This document shows positions 8,151 through 17,728 of a stretch of DNA of 64,000 nt, piece after piece (positions within the stretch are counted from its first letter, which is position 1; the number at the start of each line of letters is the position of its first letter). The translations under genes and the position numbers were made by a program. Location: assembly GCF_003751805.1 (NCBI RefSeq), contig NZ_RKHQ01000001.1:1364001-1428000 (forward strand), in the 5' to 3' direction. Origin of the DNA: Salana multivorans. Lineage in GTDB: Bacteria > Actinomycetota > Actinomycetes > Actinomycetales > Beutenbergiaceae. Under the pieces are notes generated by a model. The model was given only the letters and a program-made list of their open reading frames with translations. It was not told the DNA's origin and did no database searches.

Positions 8151-9635
8151 TCAGCCCCGCTCGGCCCACCACGCGCGCAGCCGCGCCTCGGCGTCCTCCC
8201 GGGACAGCTCGCCCTCGTCCAGCCGCAGCTCCATGAGGTAGCGGTAGGCCTCGCCGACCTCCGGCCCCGGCCGGAGGCCGAGGACGGCCATGATCTCCCG
8301 GCCGTCGAGCGCTGGTCGCAGCGCGGCGAGCGACTCCGCCTCGGCCAGCGCGGCGATCCGCTCCTCCAGGTCGTCGTAGGCGTGCGAGAGGCGGTCGGCC
8401 TTGCGCCGGTTGCGCGTCGTGCAGTCGGCGCGGGTGAGGCGGTGCAGCCGCTCGAGCAGCGGTCCCGCGTCGGTGACGTAGCGACGCACGGCCGAGTCGG
8501 TCCACCCCGCGTCGCCGTACCCGTGGAACCGCAGGTGCAGCGCGATGAGCTCGGACACGTCGGAGACCGTCGCCTTGTCGAACGCGAGCGCCTTGAGCCG
8601 CTTGCGCGCGAGCTTCGCGCCGACGATCTCGTGGTGGTGGAACGACACGCGGCCGCCCGGCTCGTTGCGCCGCGTCGCCGGCTTGCCGATGTCGTGCAGC
8701 AGCGCCGCGAGCCGCAGCACGAGGTCCGGGCCGGGGACGGGACCGTCCGGACCCGTCTCGAGGTCGATCGCCTGGTCGAGCACGGTGAGCGAGTGCGCGT
8801 AGACGTCCTTGTGCCGGTGGTGCTCGTCGATCTCGAGCTGCATCGCCGGCAGCTCCGGCAGCACGACGGCGGCGAGCCCCGTCTCCACCAGCAGCTCGAT
8901 CCCGCGGCGGGGGTTCGGCGCGAGCAGCGTCTTGACCAGCTCGGCCTGGACCCGCTCGGCCGAGACGATCGCGAGCCGGTCCGCGAGCGCGCTCATCGCC
9001 GTCATGACCTCGGGCGCGACGTCGAACCCGAGCTGCGCCGAGAACCGCGCCGCCCGCATCATCCGCAGCGGGTCGTCGGTGAAGGAGCGCTCCGGCGTCG
9101 ACGGCGTCCGCAGCACCCCCTCCGCGAGGTCGGCGAGGCCGCCGCACGGGTCGACGAACGTGAGGTCGGGCAGCCGGACGGCCATGGCGTTGACGCGGAA
9201 GTCGCGCCGGACGAGGTCGCCCTCGAGCGTGTCCCCGTAGGCCACCTCGGGCTTGCGCGAGGCGGGGTCGTACGTCTCGCTGCGGTACGTCGTGACCTCG
9301 ACGACGACGTCGCCGCGGCGCGCGCCGATCGTCCCGAAGGCGCGGCCGATGTCCCAGGTGGCGTCGCCCCAGCGGGCGAGGATCCGCTCGCTCTCCTCGG
9401 GCCGCGCCGACGTCGTGAGGTCGAGGTCGGTGATCGCGCGGCCGAGGAAGGCGTCGCGGACGGGCCCGCCGACGAGCGCGATCTCGTGGCCGGCCGCGAC
9501 GAACGCGTCGCCGAGACCCGCCAGCTCACCGGCCACCTCGGCGAACACGTCCAGCGCCGTGCGCATGAGGTGCGCCGGGGTGCGCTCGGAGGCCGCGCGG
9601 GCGCGCGCGAGGTCGTCACGGGAGGTGCTCGGCAT
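8151..9635 (-). CDS. cca: CCA tRNA nucleotidyltransferase
   Basis: 494-residue enzyme that adds or repairs the 3' CCA end of tRNAs. The nucleotidyltransferase head has the GGPVRD motif near residue 53 and the metal-binding DLDLTT just after. The RRDFRVNAMA segment (class II CCA enzyme) and an RNA-binding region follow, and a C-terminal HD domain shows LLHDIGKP and downstream histidines, as in actinobacterial and E. coli type enzymes. Start set at ATG 9635; an upstream in-frame start would add 16 residues with no family match. Monocistronic, convergent with lacI and divergent from the NUDIX gene. One tRNA here (Ile) lacks an encoded CCA and needs this activity. Confidence 0.92.
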   Translation of the reverse strand: MPSTSRDDLARARAASERTPAHLMRTALDVFAEVAGELAGLGDAFVAAGHEIALVGGPVRDAFLGRAITDLDLTTSARPEESERILARWGDATWDIGRAFGTIGARRGDVVVEVTTYRSETYDPASRKPEVAYGDTLEGDLVRRDFRVNAMAVRLPDLTFVDPCGGLADLAEGVLRTPSTPERSFTDDPLRMMRAARFSAQLGFDVAPEVMTAMSALADRLAIVSAERVQAELVKTLLAPNPRRGIELLVETGLAAVVLPELPAMQLEIDEHHRHKDVYAHSLTVLDQAIDLETGPDGPVPGPDLVLRLAALLHDIGKPATRRNEPGGRVSFHHHEIVGAKLARKRLKALAFDKATVSDVSELIALHLRFHGYGDAGWTDSAVRRYVTDAGPLLERLHRLTRADCTTRNRRKADRLSHAYDDLEERIAALAEAESLAALRPALDGREIMAVLGLRPGPEVGEAYRYLMELRLDEGELSREDAEARLRAWWAERG

Positions 9636-9729
9636 GTCACCAGGTTCCCACGACGGGCCCCGCGACGAGTCCAGCGCCGTCAACGCGGCGCGTACCGGCG
9701 GGCGAACCCCCCTCGCCTATGGTGGTCCC

Positions 9730-10248
9730 ATGTCCCGTCCGACCCCGCGGCGTCGCTTCCCGGCACGCCCGGCGCCCCCTCCGGAGCGCCCCGCGCGGTC
9801 GATGCTGCCCGTCGTCGACGAGACCTCCGCCGGCGGCCTCGTCGTCGACGTCGTGGACGGGATCGCGCTGTGCGCGGTCATCGCCCGGCGCAACCGCGCC
9901 GGCCGCCTCGAGTGGTGCCTGCCCAAGGGACACCTCGAGTACGGCGAGACGCCGGAGCAGGCGGCGGTGCGCGAGGTCGCGGAGGAGACGGGCATCCACA
10001 GCCAGGTGATCCGGCACCTCGCCACCATCGACTACTGGTTCGCCGGCCACGACCGCCGCGTCCACAAGGTCGTCCACCACTACCTGCTCGCCGCGGTCGG
10101 GGGTGAGCTCACCATCGAGAACGATCCGGACCACGAGGCCGAGGACGTGGCGTGGATCCCGCTCGACGTCCTGCCCGGCCGCCTGGCCTACCCCAACGAG
10201 CGCCGCGTCGTCGCCATGGCCCGGGACGTGCTCGTCGGGCCCTCGTGA
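9730..10248 (+). CDS. NUDIX hydrolase
   Basis: 172-residue protein with a complete NUDIX box: GHLEYGETPEQAAVREVAEE followed by TGI matches GX5EX7REUXEEXGU. It hydrolyses a nucleoside-diphosphate-linked substrate that the sequence does not reveal. The N-terminal 35 residues are basic and proline-rich and probably disordered. It is the first gene of the rightward NUDIX - DUF6049 - murJ unit; the next gene's GTG overlaps its stop (GTGA). This arrangement next to cca and murJ is conserved in many actinobacteria. Confidence 0.88.
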   Translation: MSRPTPRRRFPARPAPPPERPARSMLPVVDETSAGGLVVDVVDGIALCAVIARRNRAGRLEWCLPKGHLEYGETPEQAAVREVAEETGIHSQVIRHLATIDYWFAGHDRRVHKVVHHYLLAAVGGELTIENDPDHEAEDVAWIPLDVLPGRLAYPNERRVVAMARDVLVGPS

Positions 10249-12485
10249 ACGGTCGCCGCGCGGGGCTCGTCGTCGCGATCGCCGGCCTCCTCATCGGACT
10301 GACGACGACGCAGGTCGCCGCAGCCGGATCCGCGTCCCCGTCGACCACCGCGACGACGGGGTCGCCGTCCGCGTCCCCGACGCCGTCGTCGTCCGCCTCC
10401 GCGTCGTCCCCGGCGACCCCCAGCACCGCCCCGGAGCTCGAGGTCGTCATCGCCGACCAGTCGCCCGCGATCGTGCTGCCGACGGACACCCTCCGGCTGA
10501 CCCTCCACGTCACCAACCGCACGGGGGCCGAGATCGTCGACCCGCGTGTCACGATCGGCGTCCAGCAGGAGGTCCCCCGCACGCGCGCCGCGCTGCTGCG
10601 CTGGTTCGACGCCGACGCGCCGCCGCGGGCGCGCACCGAGTGGCGCTCGAACGTCACCGCGACGCTCGCGCCGGGCGCGACGACGACCCTCGTCCTCGAG
10701 ATCCCGATGTCCGACCTCGACTTCCCCGTCCGGTTCGACAACTGGGGGGCACGCGGGCTGGAGGTCGCGGTGAGCAGCGGCGGCGTCAGCGGCCTCGCGC
10801 GCACCACCGGCGTCTTCTACCCCGACGACTTCACGGCGACCCCGCTCGAGCTCGCGGCCGTCGTCCCCGCGACCCCGGACGCGACCGAGCTGGCCGGCGT
10901 GCTGGACGACGCCGTCGGGGTGGTCGCCGAGCGGGCCCCGACGCCGGAGGAGCTGGCACCCGCGAGCGCCGTCGAGCGGGCGACCGAGCTCCTCGGCACG
11001 GGCGCCGACGTCGCCCTCGACCCCCTGCTCGCGCGCGTGCTGCCGCCGGCGGACGCCACGGCGGCCGGCACGGTGCTCGCCCTGCCCTGGGCCGACGCGG
11101 ACCTCGCGGTCCTGCCGCTCGCCGGCGACGCCGGTCGATCGCTGCTGGAGCAGGCCCTCGGACGCACGACGGCCGACTTCGCCGCCGCGCCGCTCGCCGC
11201 GACGACCGTGCTCGCCTGGCCCGCCGGCCCGAACGTCACACCCGAGGCCCTGGCGGCGATCGACGCGACGGGCTCGGGGATCGGATCGGCCGGCGTCCTG
11301 CTCGAGGGCGCCCCGCGGGAGATGGACGGCCTGCTCGAGCCGGCGACGTCCGCGCGCGTCGACGTCCTCGTCCCGGACCGCTCCGACGACGAGCCCCGCG
11401 GCCGGGCACCGGACACCGCCGACGGCACCGTCGTCCCGGCCATCGTCGGCGACGACACGCTCGGCGACCTCCTCCTCGGCGACCTCGCCGGCGCCGGCGT
11501 CTCGGGCGCGCTGGTCGACGGCGTCGCGCCCCGCGTGCTCGCCCGCCAGCTCACGCTCGGCTACACGGCGGTCGTCGCGCGCGAGCAGTCCGAGCCCGTC
11601 GACCTGCTCGCCGTCGTCTCGCGCGCGGAGGCGACGCGGCTCGACCACGACGCCCTCACGGCCCTCACCCAGCACCTCGCGGCGCTCGGCTCCGCGCCGT
11701 GGGTGACGCTCACCGACGTGCCCGCCCTGCTCGCGCAGCCGGCGACCGCGACCGTCGACGCCGCGAGCCTCGTGACGTCCGGCGTGCTCTCCGACGACGA
11801 CCCCGTCTCGCACCGCCGCGAGGACGTCCTCGCGGCGGCCGACGCGCTGGCGGCCGAGGCGGCGTCGCTCGCGAGCGCCTTCCCCGACGGGACCGGGTTG
11901 GAGGGGCTCGGCCCCGTGCTCACGCTCACCGGCTCCACGGCCTGGCGGCTGGCCGGTCAGGACGGCTCGGCCGTGACGGAGGCCGTGGCCGGCGAGCTCG
12001 CCTCCGTCGCGAACGCCGTGACCGTCACCGTGCCGAGCGGGGTCAACCTCGCCGCGAACGACGGCGCCATCCCCGTCACCGTGACCAACGCCCTCGCGGT
12101 GCCCGTGACGGCCCGGATCGAGGTCCGGCCGGAGCAGCTCCTGCTGCGCGTCGACCCGATCGAGGACGTCCAGCTCGAGCCCGGCATGTCCCAGTCGGTG
12201 CGCATCCCCGTCGAGGCGATCGCGAACGGCAGCACGCGGGTGGACGTCACCGTCAGCAGCCCGGGCGGCGCGGTGCTCGGCTCCGCCGCCGCGTTCGACG
12301 TCCAGGTGCGCGCCGAGTGGGAGGGCGCCTTCGTCGGGACGGCGGCGGCGGCGCTCGGGATCCTGCTCGTCGTCGGGCTCGTCCGCGCCGTGCGGCGCGG
12401 GCGGCGCAACGCCGACGGCGTGGCCCCGGACGCGCCCGACCCGGCCGATCCCGAGCTGGCCCCGGAGCTGGAGGGAACCCCGTGA
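10245..12485 (+). CDS. DUF6049 family membrane-anchored protein
   Basis: 746-residue secreted or membrane-anchored protein of unknown function. An N-terminal signal sequence (GLVVAIAGLLIGLTTTQVAAA, residues 8-28) precedes a Ser/Thr/Pro-rich linker, a large extracytoplasmic region with beta-sandwich-like stretches, one membrane helix at about residues 687-705 (FVGTAAAALGILLVVGLV) and a basic, then acidic cytoplasmic tail. Start GTG 10245 overlaps the NUDIX stop by four bases, and its own stop overlaps the murJ start (GTGA). In actinobacteria this family is found directly upstream of murJ (Rv3909-like position), so a role in cell-envelope assembly is inferred. Confidence 0.8.
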   Translation: MNGRRAGLVVAIAGLLIGLTTTQVAAAGSASPSTTATTGSPSASPTPSSSASASSPATPSTAPELEVVIADQSPAIVLPTDTLRLTLHVTNRTGAEIVDPRVTIGVQQEVPRTRAALLRWFDADAPPRARTEWRSNVTATLAPGATTTLVLEIPMSDLDFPVRFDNWGARGLEVAVSSGGVSGLARTTGVFYPDDFTATPLELAAVVPATPDATELAGVLDDAVGVVAERAPTPEELAPASAVERATELLGTGADVALDPLLARVLPPADATAAGTVLALPWADADLAVLPLAGDAGRSLLEQALGRTTADFAAAPLAATTVLAWPAGPNVTPEALAAIDATGSGIGSAGVLLEGAPREMDGLLEPATSARVDVLVPDRSDDEPRGRAPDTADGTVVPAIVGDDTLGDLLLGDLAGAGVSGALVDGVAPRVLARQLTLGYTAVVAREQSEPVDLLAVVSRAEATRLDHDALTALTQHLAALGSAPWVTLTDVPALLAQPATATVDAASLVTSGVLSDDDPVSHRREDVLAAADALAAEAASLASAFPDGTGLEGLGPVLTLTGSTAWRLAGQDGSAVTEAVAGELASVANAVTVTVPSGVNLAANDGAIPVTVTNALAVPVTARIEVRPEQLLLRVDPIEDVQLEPGMSQSVRIPVEAIANGSTRVDVTVSSPGGAVLGSAAAFDVQVRAEWEGAFVGTAAAALGILLVVGLVRAVRRGRRNADGVAPDAPDPADPELAPELEGTP

Positions 12486-15400
12486 GCTCACCCACCGGAC
12501 CCACGCCCGACGCCTCGGCGCCGACAGCATCGGCGTCGGCGACGTCGAACCCGGCCACGCCCGCGAGACGCGGCCTCGGCGGCGCCGTCGCCGTCATGTT
12601 CTCCGGGACGCTCGTCTCGCGCCTGCTCGGCTTCGTCCGGGCCGCCGTCATCGGCGTCGCGCTCGGCGTCGCGGGTGGCGCGACCGACTCGTTCGCGCTC
12701 GCGAACAACCTGCCCAACACGATCTACATGCTCATCGCCGGCGGCGTCATCAACGCCGTGCTCGTGCCGCAGCTCGTCCGCGCGGCGAAGGAGAAGGACG
12801 GCGGACGCGACTACACCAACCGCCTGCTCACCGTCGGCGGCTCGGGCCTGCTCGCGATCACGGTGGTCCTCACGGTCGCGGCGCCGCTGCTCATCCTCAT
12901 GTACGGGAGCCGGCTCGGCGCCGGCTGGCTGCCGATCGCCTACGCCTTCGCGTACTGGTGCATCCCCCAGGTGTTCTTCTACGGGCTGTACACGCTGCTC
13001 GGGCAGGTGCTCAACGCGAAGAACGTGTTCGGTCCGTACATGTGGGCGCCGGTCCTCAACAACGTCGTCGCGCTCGCCGGCCTGTTCGTCTACCTGCGGA
13101 TCTTCGGCGCGATGCCGACGCCGATCCTCAGCCCGGCGGACTTCGGCCGCGACCGGATCCTCCTGCTCGGGGTCACGGCCACGCTCGGCGTCGCCCTCCA
13201 GGCGCTCATCCTGCTCGTCCCGCTGTGGCGCTCGGGCTTCCGCTACCGCCCGGCGTGGGGGCTCAAGGGGCTGCGCAGCGCCGGGACGATGGGTGGCTGG
13301 ACCTTCGGGGCCCTGCTCGTCGGCCAGGTCGGCGTGCTCGCCATCACGAACGTCGCGGCGGCCGCGAGCGCCCAGTCCGACCTGGACAAGATCCCGTATG
13401 CGGGCGTCTACGCCTACGGGCTGGCGTTCACGATCTTCATGCTGCCGCAGTCGCTCGTCGTGGTCTCCCTGGTCACGGCCATGTTCACCCGACTGTCCGA
13501 GCACGCCGCGAGCCGCGACCGCGCCGCCGTGCGCGCGACCATGTCGCTCTCGGTGCGCTCCGTCGGCGTCTTCACGGTGCTCGCGACGACGGCGCTGCTC
13601 GCGCTCGCCTACCCCGTCGCCGAGATCGTCACCCTCGGCCACCAGAAGCCGGCCGCGGTCGACCAGATCGCCGGCCTCGTCATGGCGCTGGCGCTCGGCA
13701 TTCCCGGTCTCGCGCTGTGGAGCGTCGTCCAGCGGGTCTACTTCGCCTACCAGGACGCGCGGACGCCGTTCTGGATCCAGGTGCCGATGGCGGCGATCGT
13801 CGTGGTCGGCGCGCTCGTGGCCCGGTTCGGCACCCGCCCGAACGGCTGGGTGTTCGGGGCCTGCCTCGCGATGGCCGCGTCGTACACGATCGGCGGTTTG
13901 GTCGGGTACCTCGGGCTGCGCCGCCGGCTCGTCCATCTCGACGGCAGCCGCGTCTTCAGCACCTACTTCCGGCTCGGGGTCGCGGCCGTCCCCGCCCTCC
14001 TCGTCGGGTTCATCGTCACGACGCTGCTGCGCGGCTTCCTGCCCGGCGGTCTGCTCATGGCGCTGGTGGAGACCGTCGTCGGAGGCGGTCTCGTTGCCGC
14101 GGTCTACCTCGGCCTCGCGCACTGGCTCAAGGTCAACGAGATCACCGTTGCGACCAACCGTCTTCGCGGGATCCTCACACGTCTCCTGCGACCCGTGACG
14201 GGTCGGCTGCGTACGATGGAGGCTGGTCGCGGGGGCGCGGCGCAGAACCTGACGGGAGAGACCTGGGTGCTCGATGACACCGTGACCAGCGGCATGCTGC
14301 TGGCCGACAGGTTCCTCGTCGAGGACCCCCTGCCCAGCTCGATGTCCGGCGTGCGCGCCTGGCGCGGCCGCGACACCATCCTCGAGCGCGACGTCGACAT
14401 CCTGTCCGTCGGCGGCCCCCTCGGCGAGGACATCCTCGACGGCGCGCGCCGCACGGCTCTCGTCTCCGACCCGCGCATCCCGCGGGTGCTGCGCGTCGGC
14501 GAGCACGCGGGCGCCGGGTACGTCGTGCTCGAGCCCGCCCCGACCACGACGCTCGCCGACGTCCTCGCGGCCGGCGAGCTGAGCGAGCCCGTCGCCCGCT
14601 CGATCGTCGGCGAGGTCGCGAGCGCGCTCGAGGCGGCTCGCCGCCGCGGCGTCCACCACCTCGCGCTCGCCCCCGAGTTCATCGCGCTGGCCGACGACGG
14701 CGGCATCCGCGTCACCGGCGTCGGCATCGCGGCTGCGGCGTCCGGCACGTCGATGTCCTCCTCCGCCGCGAGCCAGGCCGACGCGGACGCCGTCGTCGCG
14801 CTCTACCCGCTCATGTCCGGCGAGCCCGTGCCACCCGAGGCCGAGCGCGACCTGCGCACGTCGTCGAACGTCGTCGTGGCGTTCGCCCCGTGGCACGCGG
14901 TCCCCCCGCTCGAGCACGTGCTCGACCACCTCACCTCCGACACGCGGACCCCCGTCCCGCCCGCGCCGGGCGCGCTGCGCGTCACCCCGGACCCGGCGCT
15001 GCTCGCGCCGATCGAGCGGACGGCCGGGGACGCCACCGGTGCCGCGGCGGATCACGACGCGGACGACGACGGGGTGACCGCGGACGGGGTGACCGACGAG
15101 GACGCGGCGCAGGACCGGTTCGACACCGACGACGAGGCGGCCGAGCACGACGAGGCGGCCGGGGCCGACGAGCTGGCCGAGGACGAGCTGGCCGAGGACC
15201 GGGCGATCGAGGCCGAGCTCGTCGAGGCAGCCGCCCTGACGGGTGGCGAGGCCGTCGCGTCGACCGACCTCGCGCTGCCGCCCGTGAGCCTGCCCGACGA
15301 GGCCGAGGCCGGTGCGAGCGCGACGACCGGCGGAACTGGCGACGAGGCCGAGGCCGGGGCCGACGACGCGGGGACCACCTCCGCGACGTCCCTCGCCGGG

Positions 15401-16477
15401 GCGGTCGCCGGGGTGCGCGGGTTCCTGCGCCGGCTCGACGCGATCGTCCCCGCGGAGCAGGTCTCCCCGCCGGTCGAGCTCGAGGGACCACCGGCGCCCG
15501 TCCGCGACTCCTCGTCGTGGCGCCTGCCCGTCCCGGAGTCGTTCGAGGAGGCGCCGGACTTCGGCGTCGTCGTCGACCCGGAGCAGCACGGCCCGTACAC
15601 CGAGGCCGACGACCCGAGCGTGTCGGCCAGCCCGCCCGACGGCGCGGGTCTCGCCCGTCACCGGTCCGAGGCCGGCATCGCGGCCCTGGCCGCGTGGTGG
15701 GCCGGCCGCCGCGAGCTGTTCGACGCCGCCCGCGAGGCGCGTCGGGTCGAGGCGGCCGAGCAGGCGGAACGGCGTCGGATCGCCGACGCCGAGCGCGCGG
15801 CCGCCCAGGCCGAGCTGGCCGAGGCCCGGCTCGCCGAGGCGGAGGCCGCGCGAGCCGAGCGCGAGGCGGCCGAGGCGGAGGCCGCGGCGCTGGCGGCCCA
15901 GGAGCCCTACCCGGGCGAGCCGGAGTACCTCGACGAGTCGGACGGCTACGACCTGGAGGCCTACGACGCGGAGCCGGAGCCGCGCGCCTCGGCGTCACCG
16001 ACGTGGGCGCCGACGGGCACCCGCCCCGTCCCGGCGCGAGCGACCGCCGCGCGTCCCGCCGGCCCGGCGCGTCCCGCGCGGCCGCAGACCGGCCGCGACG
16101 CCGAGGCGTACGAGGTCCCGACGGGCCGGACGCGGACCTGGGGCACCATCAACGCGACGCCGATCGTCCTCGTCCTCGTGCTGGCCGGCGTCCTGTACGT
16201 CGCCTACCTCGCGATCAACTCGCTCCTCGCGCCGCTGCGCGGGGACGACGACCCGGCGTCGACCCCGTCGTCGACGCCGACTCCCGCGACCACCGAGACG
16301 GGCGACGGCTCCGGCGACACCGGCGACGGCACGGGTGACGGCGCCGGCGACGGCACCGAGGGAGAGCAGCCCGCCGAGGGCGAGCAGCCGGCGGACGCCG
16401 CGGCGCTGCCCGGTCCGGCGGACGTCGCCGGCCTCCTGGCCGACCCGCTCGGTGGCCCGGGAATGTTCCCGGTCTGA
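12482..16477 (+). CDS. murJ: lipid II flippase MurJ fused to a pseudokinase domain
   Basis: 1331-residue protein. Residues about 30-560 are a MurJ/MviN flippase with about 14 membrane helices that moves lipid II across the membrane. Residues about 596-860 resemble a Ser/Thr kinase fold without catalytic residues: the HRD loop reads HHLALAPE (near 724) and the DFG position reads VTG (near 744). A long acidic region, an Ala/Glu coiled coil (near 1095-1140), one membrane helix (near 1225-1247) and an extracellular Thr/Gly/Asp tail follow. M. tuberculosis MviN has a comparable pseudokinase that is phosphorylated by PknB and bound by FhaA. A GTG at 14267 with GGGAGAG upstream might also start the kinase part separately; no stop divides the two. 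Confidence 0.88.
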   Translation: MSSPTGPTPDASAPTASASATSNPATPARRGLGGAVAVMFSGTLVSRLLGFVRAAVIGVALGVAGGATDSFALANNLPNTIYMLIAGGVINAVLVPQLVRAAKEKDGGRDYTNRLLTVGGSGLLAITVVLTVAAPLLILMYGSRLGAGWLPIAYAFAYWCIPQVFFYGLYTLLGQVLNAKNVFGPYMWAPVLNNVVALAGLFVYLRIFGAMPTPILSPADFGRDRILLLGVTATLGVALQALILLVPLWRSGFRYRPAWGLKGLRSAGTMGGWTFGALLVGQVGVLAITNVAAAASAQSDLDKIPYAGVYAYGLAFTIFMLPQSLVVVSLVTAMFTRLSEHAASRDRAAVRATMSLSVRSVGVFTVLATTALLALAYPVAEIVTLGHQKPAAVDQIAGLVMALALGIPGLALWSVVQRVYFAYQDARTPFWIQVPMAAIVVVGALVARFGTRPNGWVFGACLAMAASYTIGGLVGYLGLRRRLVHLDGSRVFSTYFRLGVAAVPALLVGFIVTTLLRGFLPGGLLMALVETVVGGGLVAAVYLGLAHWLKVNEITVATNRLRGILTRLLRPVTGRLRTMEAGRGGAAQNLTGETWVLDDTVTSGMLLADRFLVEDPLPSSMSGVRAWRGRDTILERDVDILSVGGPLGEDILDGARRTALVSDPRIPRVLRVGEHAGAGYVVLEPAPTTTLADVLAAGELSEPVARSIVGEVASALEAARRRGVHHLALAPEFIALADDGGIRVTGVGIAAAASGTSMSSSAASQADADAVVALYPLMSGEPVPPEAERDLRTSSNVVVAFAPWHAVPPLEHVLDHLTSDTRTPVPPAPGALRVTPDPALLAPIERTAGDATGAAADHDADDDGVTADGVTDEDAAQDRFDTDDEAAEHDEAAGADELAEDELAEDRAIEAELVEAAALTGGEAVASTDLALPPVSLPDEAEAGASATTGGTGDEAEAGADDAGTTSATSLAGAVAGVRGFLRRLDAIVPAEQVSPPVELEGPPAPVRDSSSWRLPVPESFEEAPDFGVVVDPEQHGPYTEADDPSVSASPPDGAGLARHRSEAGIAALAAWWAGRRELFDAAREARRVEAAEQAERRRIADAERAAAQAELAEARLAEAEAARAEREAAEAEAAALAAQEPYPGEPEYLDESDGYDLEAYDAEPEPRASASPTWAPTGTRPVPARATAARPAGPARPARPQTGRDAEAYEVPTGRTRTWGTINATPIVLVLVLAGVLYVAYLAINSLLAPLRGDDDPASTPSSTPTPATTETGDGSGDTGDGTGDGAGDGTEGEQPAEGEQPADAAALPGPADVAGLLADPLGGPGMFPV

Positions 16478-16541
16478 CCCTCGTTCTCGCCACTAGACCA
16501 CTTCGACAGGTCCCCGACCTTCCCTCACCCAGGAGAGCCCC

Positions 16542-17546
16542 ATGGCAGAGCCAACCGTCCAGGACGTCGTCATCGTCGGTTCGGGACCCTCGGGCTACAC
16601 CGCCGCGATCTACGCGGCGCGCGCCGGGCTCGCCCCCGTCGTGTTCGCTGGCTCGATCACGGCCGGCGGCGCGCTCATGAACACCACCGAGGTCGAGAAC
16701 TTCCCGGGCTTCCCGACGGGCGTCATGGGCCCCGACCTCATGGAGCACATGGCGGAGCAGGCCGGCCGGTTCGGTGCCGACATCCGGTACGAGGACGTCG
16801 AGAGCGTCGAGCTGCACGGCCCCGTCAAGACGATCACGACGGCCGAGGGCGAGACCGTCCAGGCGCGCTCCGTCATCCTGGCCACCGGCTCCGCGTACAA
16901 GGAGCTCGGGCTGCCCGACGAGAAGCGCCTGTCGGGCCGCGGGGTCTCGTGGTGCGCCACGTGCGACGGGTTCTTCTTCCGCGACCAGGACATCGTCGTG
17001 GTCGGCGGCGGCGACTCGGCCATGGAGGAGGCGACCTTCCTCACCCGGTTCGCGCGCTCGGTCACCGTCGTGCACCGCCGCGGCGAGCTGCGCGCGTCGA
17101 AGATCATGGTCGACCGCGCGACCGCCGACCCGAAGATCTCCTTCGCCTGGTACAGCGAGGTCGCCGCGATCCACGGCGAGGACAAGGTCACCGGCGTCAC
17201 GCTGCGGGACGTCCGGACCGGCGAGGAGCGCGAGCTGCCGGCGACGGGGCTGTTCGTCGCGATCGGCCACCTGCCGCGCACCGAGCTCCTCAAGGGCCAG
17301 ATCGACCTCGACGACGCCGGCTACGTCATCGTCGAGCACCCCACGACGGCGACGAACCTGCCGGGCGTGTTCGCGGCCGGCGACGTCGTTGACCACCTGT
17401 ACCGCCAGGCCATCACGGCCGCCGGCACGGGCTGCGCCGCCGCGCTGGACGCCGAGCGGTACCTCGCGGCGCTCGACGACGCCGCGACCCAGGGTCACCC
17501 GGAGGCCGCCGCCGAGGAGGTCCGCGAGGTCGAGGCCGTCCTGTAG
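16542..17546 (+). CDS. trxB: thioredoxin-disulfide reductase
   Basis: 334-residue flavoenzyme that passes electrons from NADPH to thioredoxin. It has the FAD-binding GSGPSG motif at residues 13-18, the redox-active CATC at 138-141, the NADPH-binding GGGDSAMEE after it and the C-terminal GVFAAGDV motif. ATG 16542 has AGGAGAG upstream. It lies 64 bp after murJ and is followed by a 12 bp-stem hairpin, so it is probably separately terminated from the thioredoxin-like gene downstream. trxB-trxA next to murJ and parAB is a conserved actinobacterial order. Confidence 0.95.
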   Translation: MAEPTVQDVVIVGSGPSGYTAAIYAARAGLAPVVFAGSITAGGALMNTTEVENFPGFPTGVMGPDLMEHMAEQAGRFGADIRYEDVESVELHGPVKTITTAEGETVQARSVILATGSAYKELGLPDEKRLSGRGVSWCATCDGFFFRDQDIVVVGGGDSAMEEATFLTRFARSVTVVHRRGELRASKIMVDRATADPKISFAWYSEVAAIHGEDKVTGVTLRDVRTGEERELPATGLFVAIGHLPRTELLKGQIDLDDAGYVIVEHPTTATNLPGVFAAGDVVDHLYRQAITAAGTGCAAALDAERYLAALDDAATQGHPEAAAEEVREVEAVL

Positions 17547-17585
17547 CCCCGCGTGCGACCCCCTCGCGCGGCGATCACGCAGCTT

Positions 17586-17613
17586 CCGCCCGGCCTCCGT
17601 CGAGGCCGGGCGG
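17586..17613 (+). terminator. hairpin terminator after trxB
   Basis: Perfect 12 bp stem, CCGCCCGGCCTC (17586-17597) and GAGGCCGGGCGG (17602-17613), with a CGTC loop, 39 bp after the trxB stop. There is no U-run. Confidence 0.6.
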
Positions 17614-17728
17614 CACGCCGAGCCGAGCCGCCCGGACCGTCGTCCCCACCCGAGAGGCGTAGTCTTGCCCGGCGTGGGACTCCTAGCCGAGCCGGAGCTT
17701 CCCAGGAACGCGACCTACGGAGCCGGAT

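Noticed and set aside
10188-12530. 780-codon open frame antisense to the DUF6049 gene
   Set aside because: Arg/Gly/Asp-rich shadow; the forward frame has a signal peptide, membrane helix and overlapping start/stop codons.
12488-15661. 1057-codon open frame antisense to murJ
   Set aside because: Composition (Arg, Asp, Glu, Gly, His) and lack of motifs mark it as a shadow of the flippase gene.
14267-16477. Separate protein-kinase gene after murJ
   Set aside because: The frame is continuous with murJ and fused forms are known; kept as a possible internal start only.
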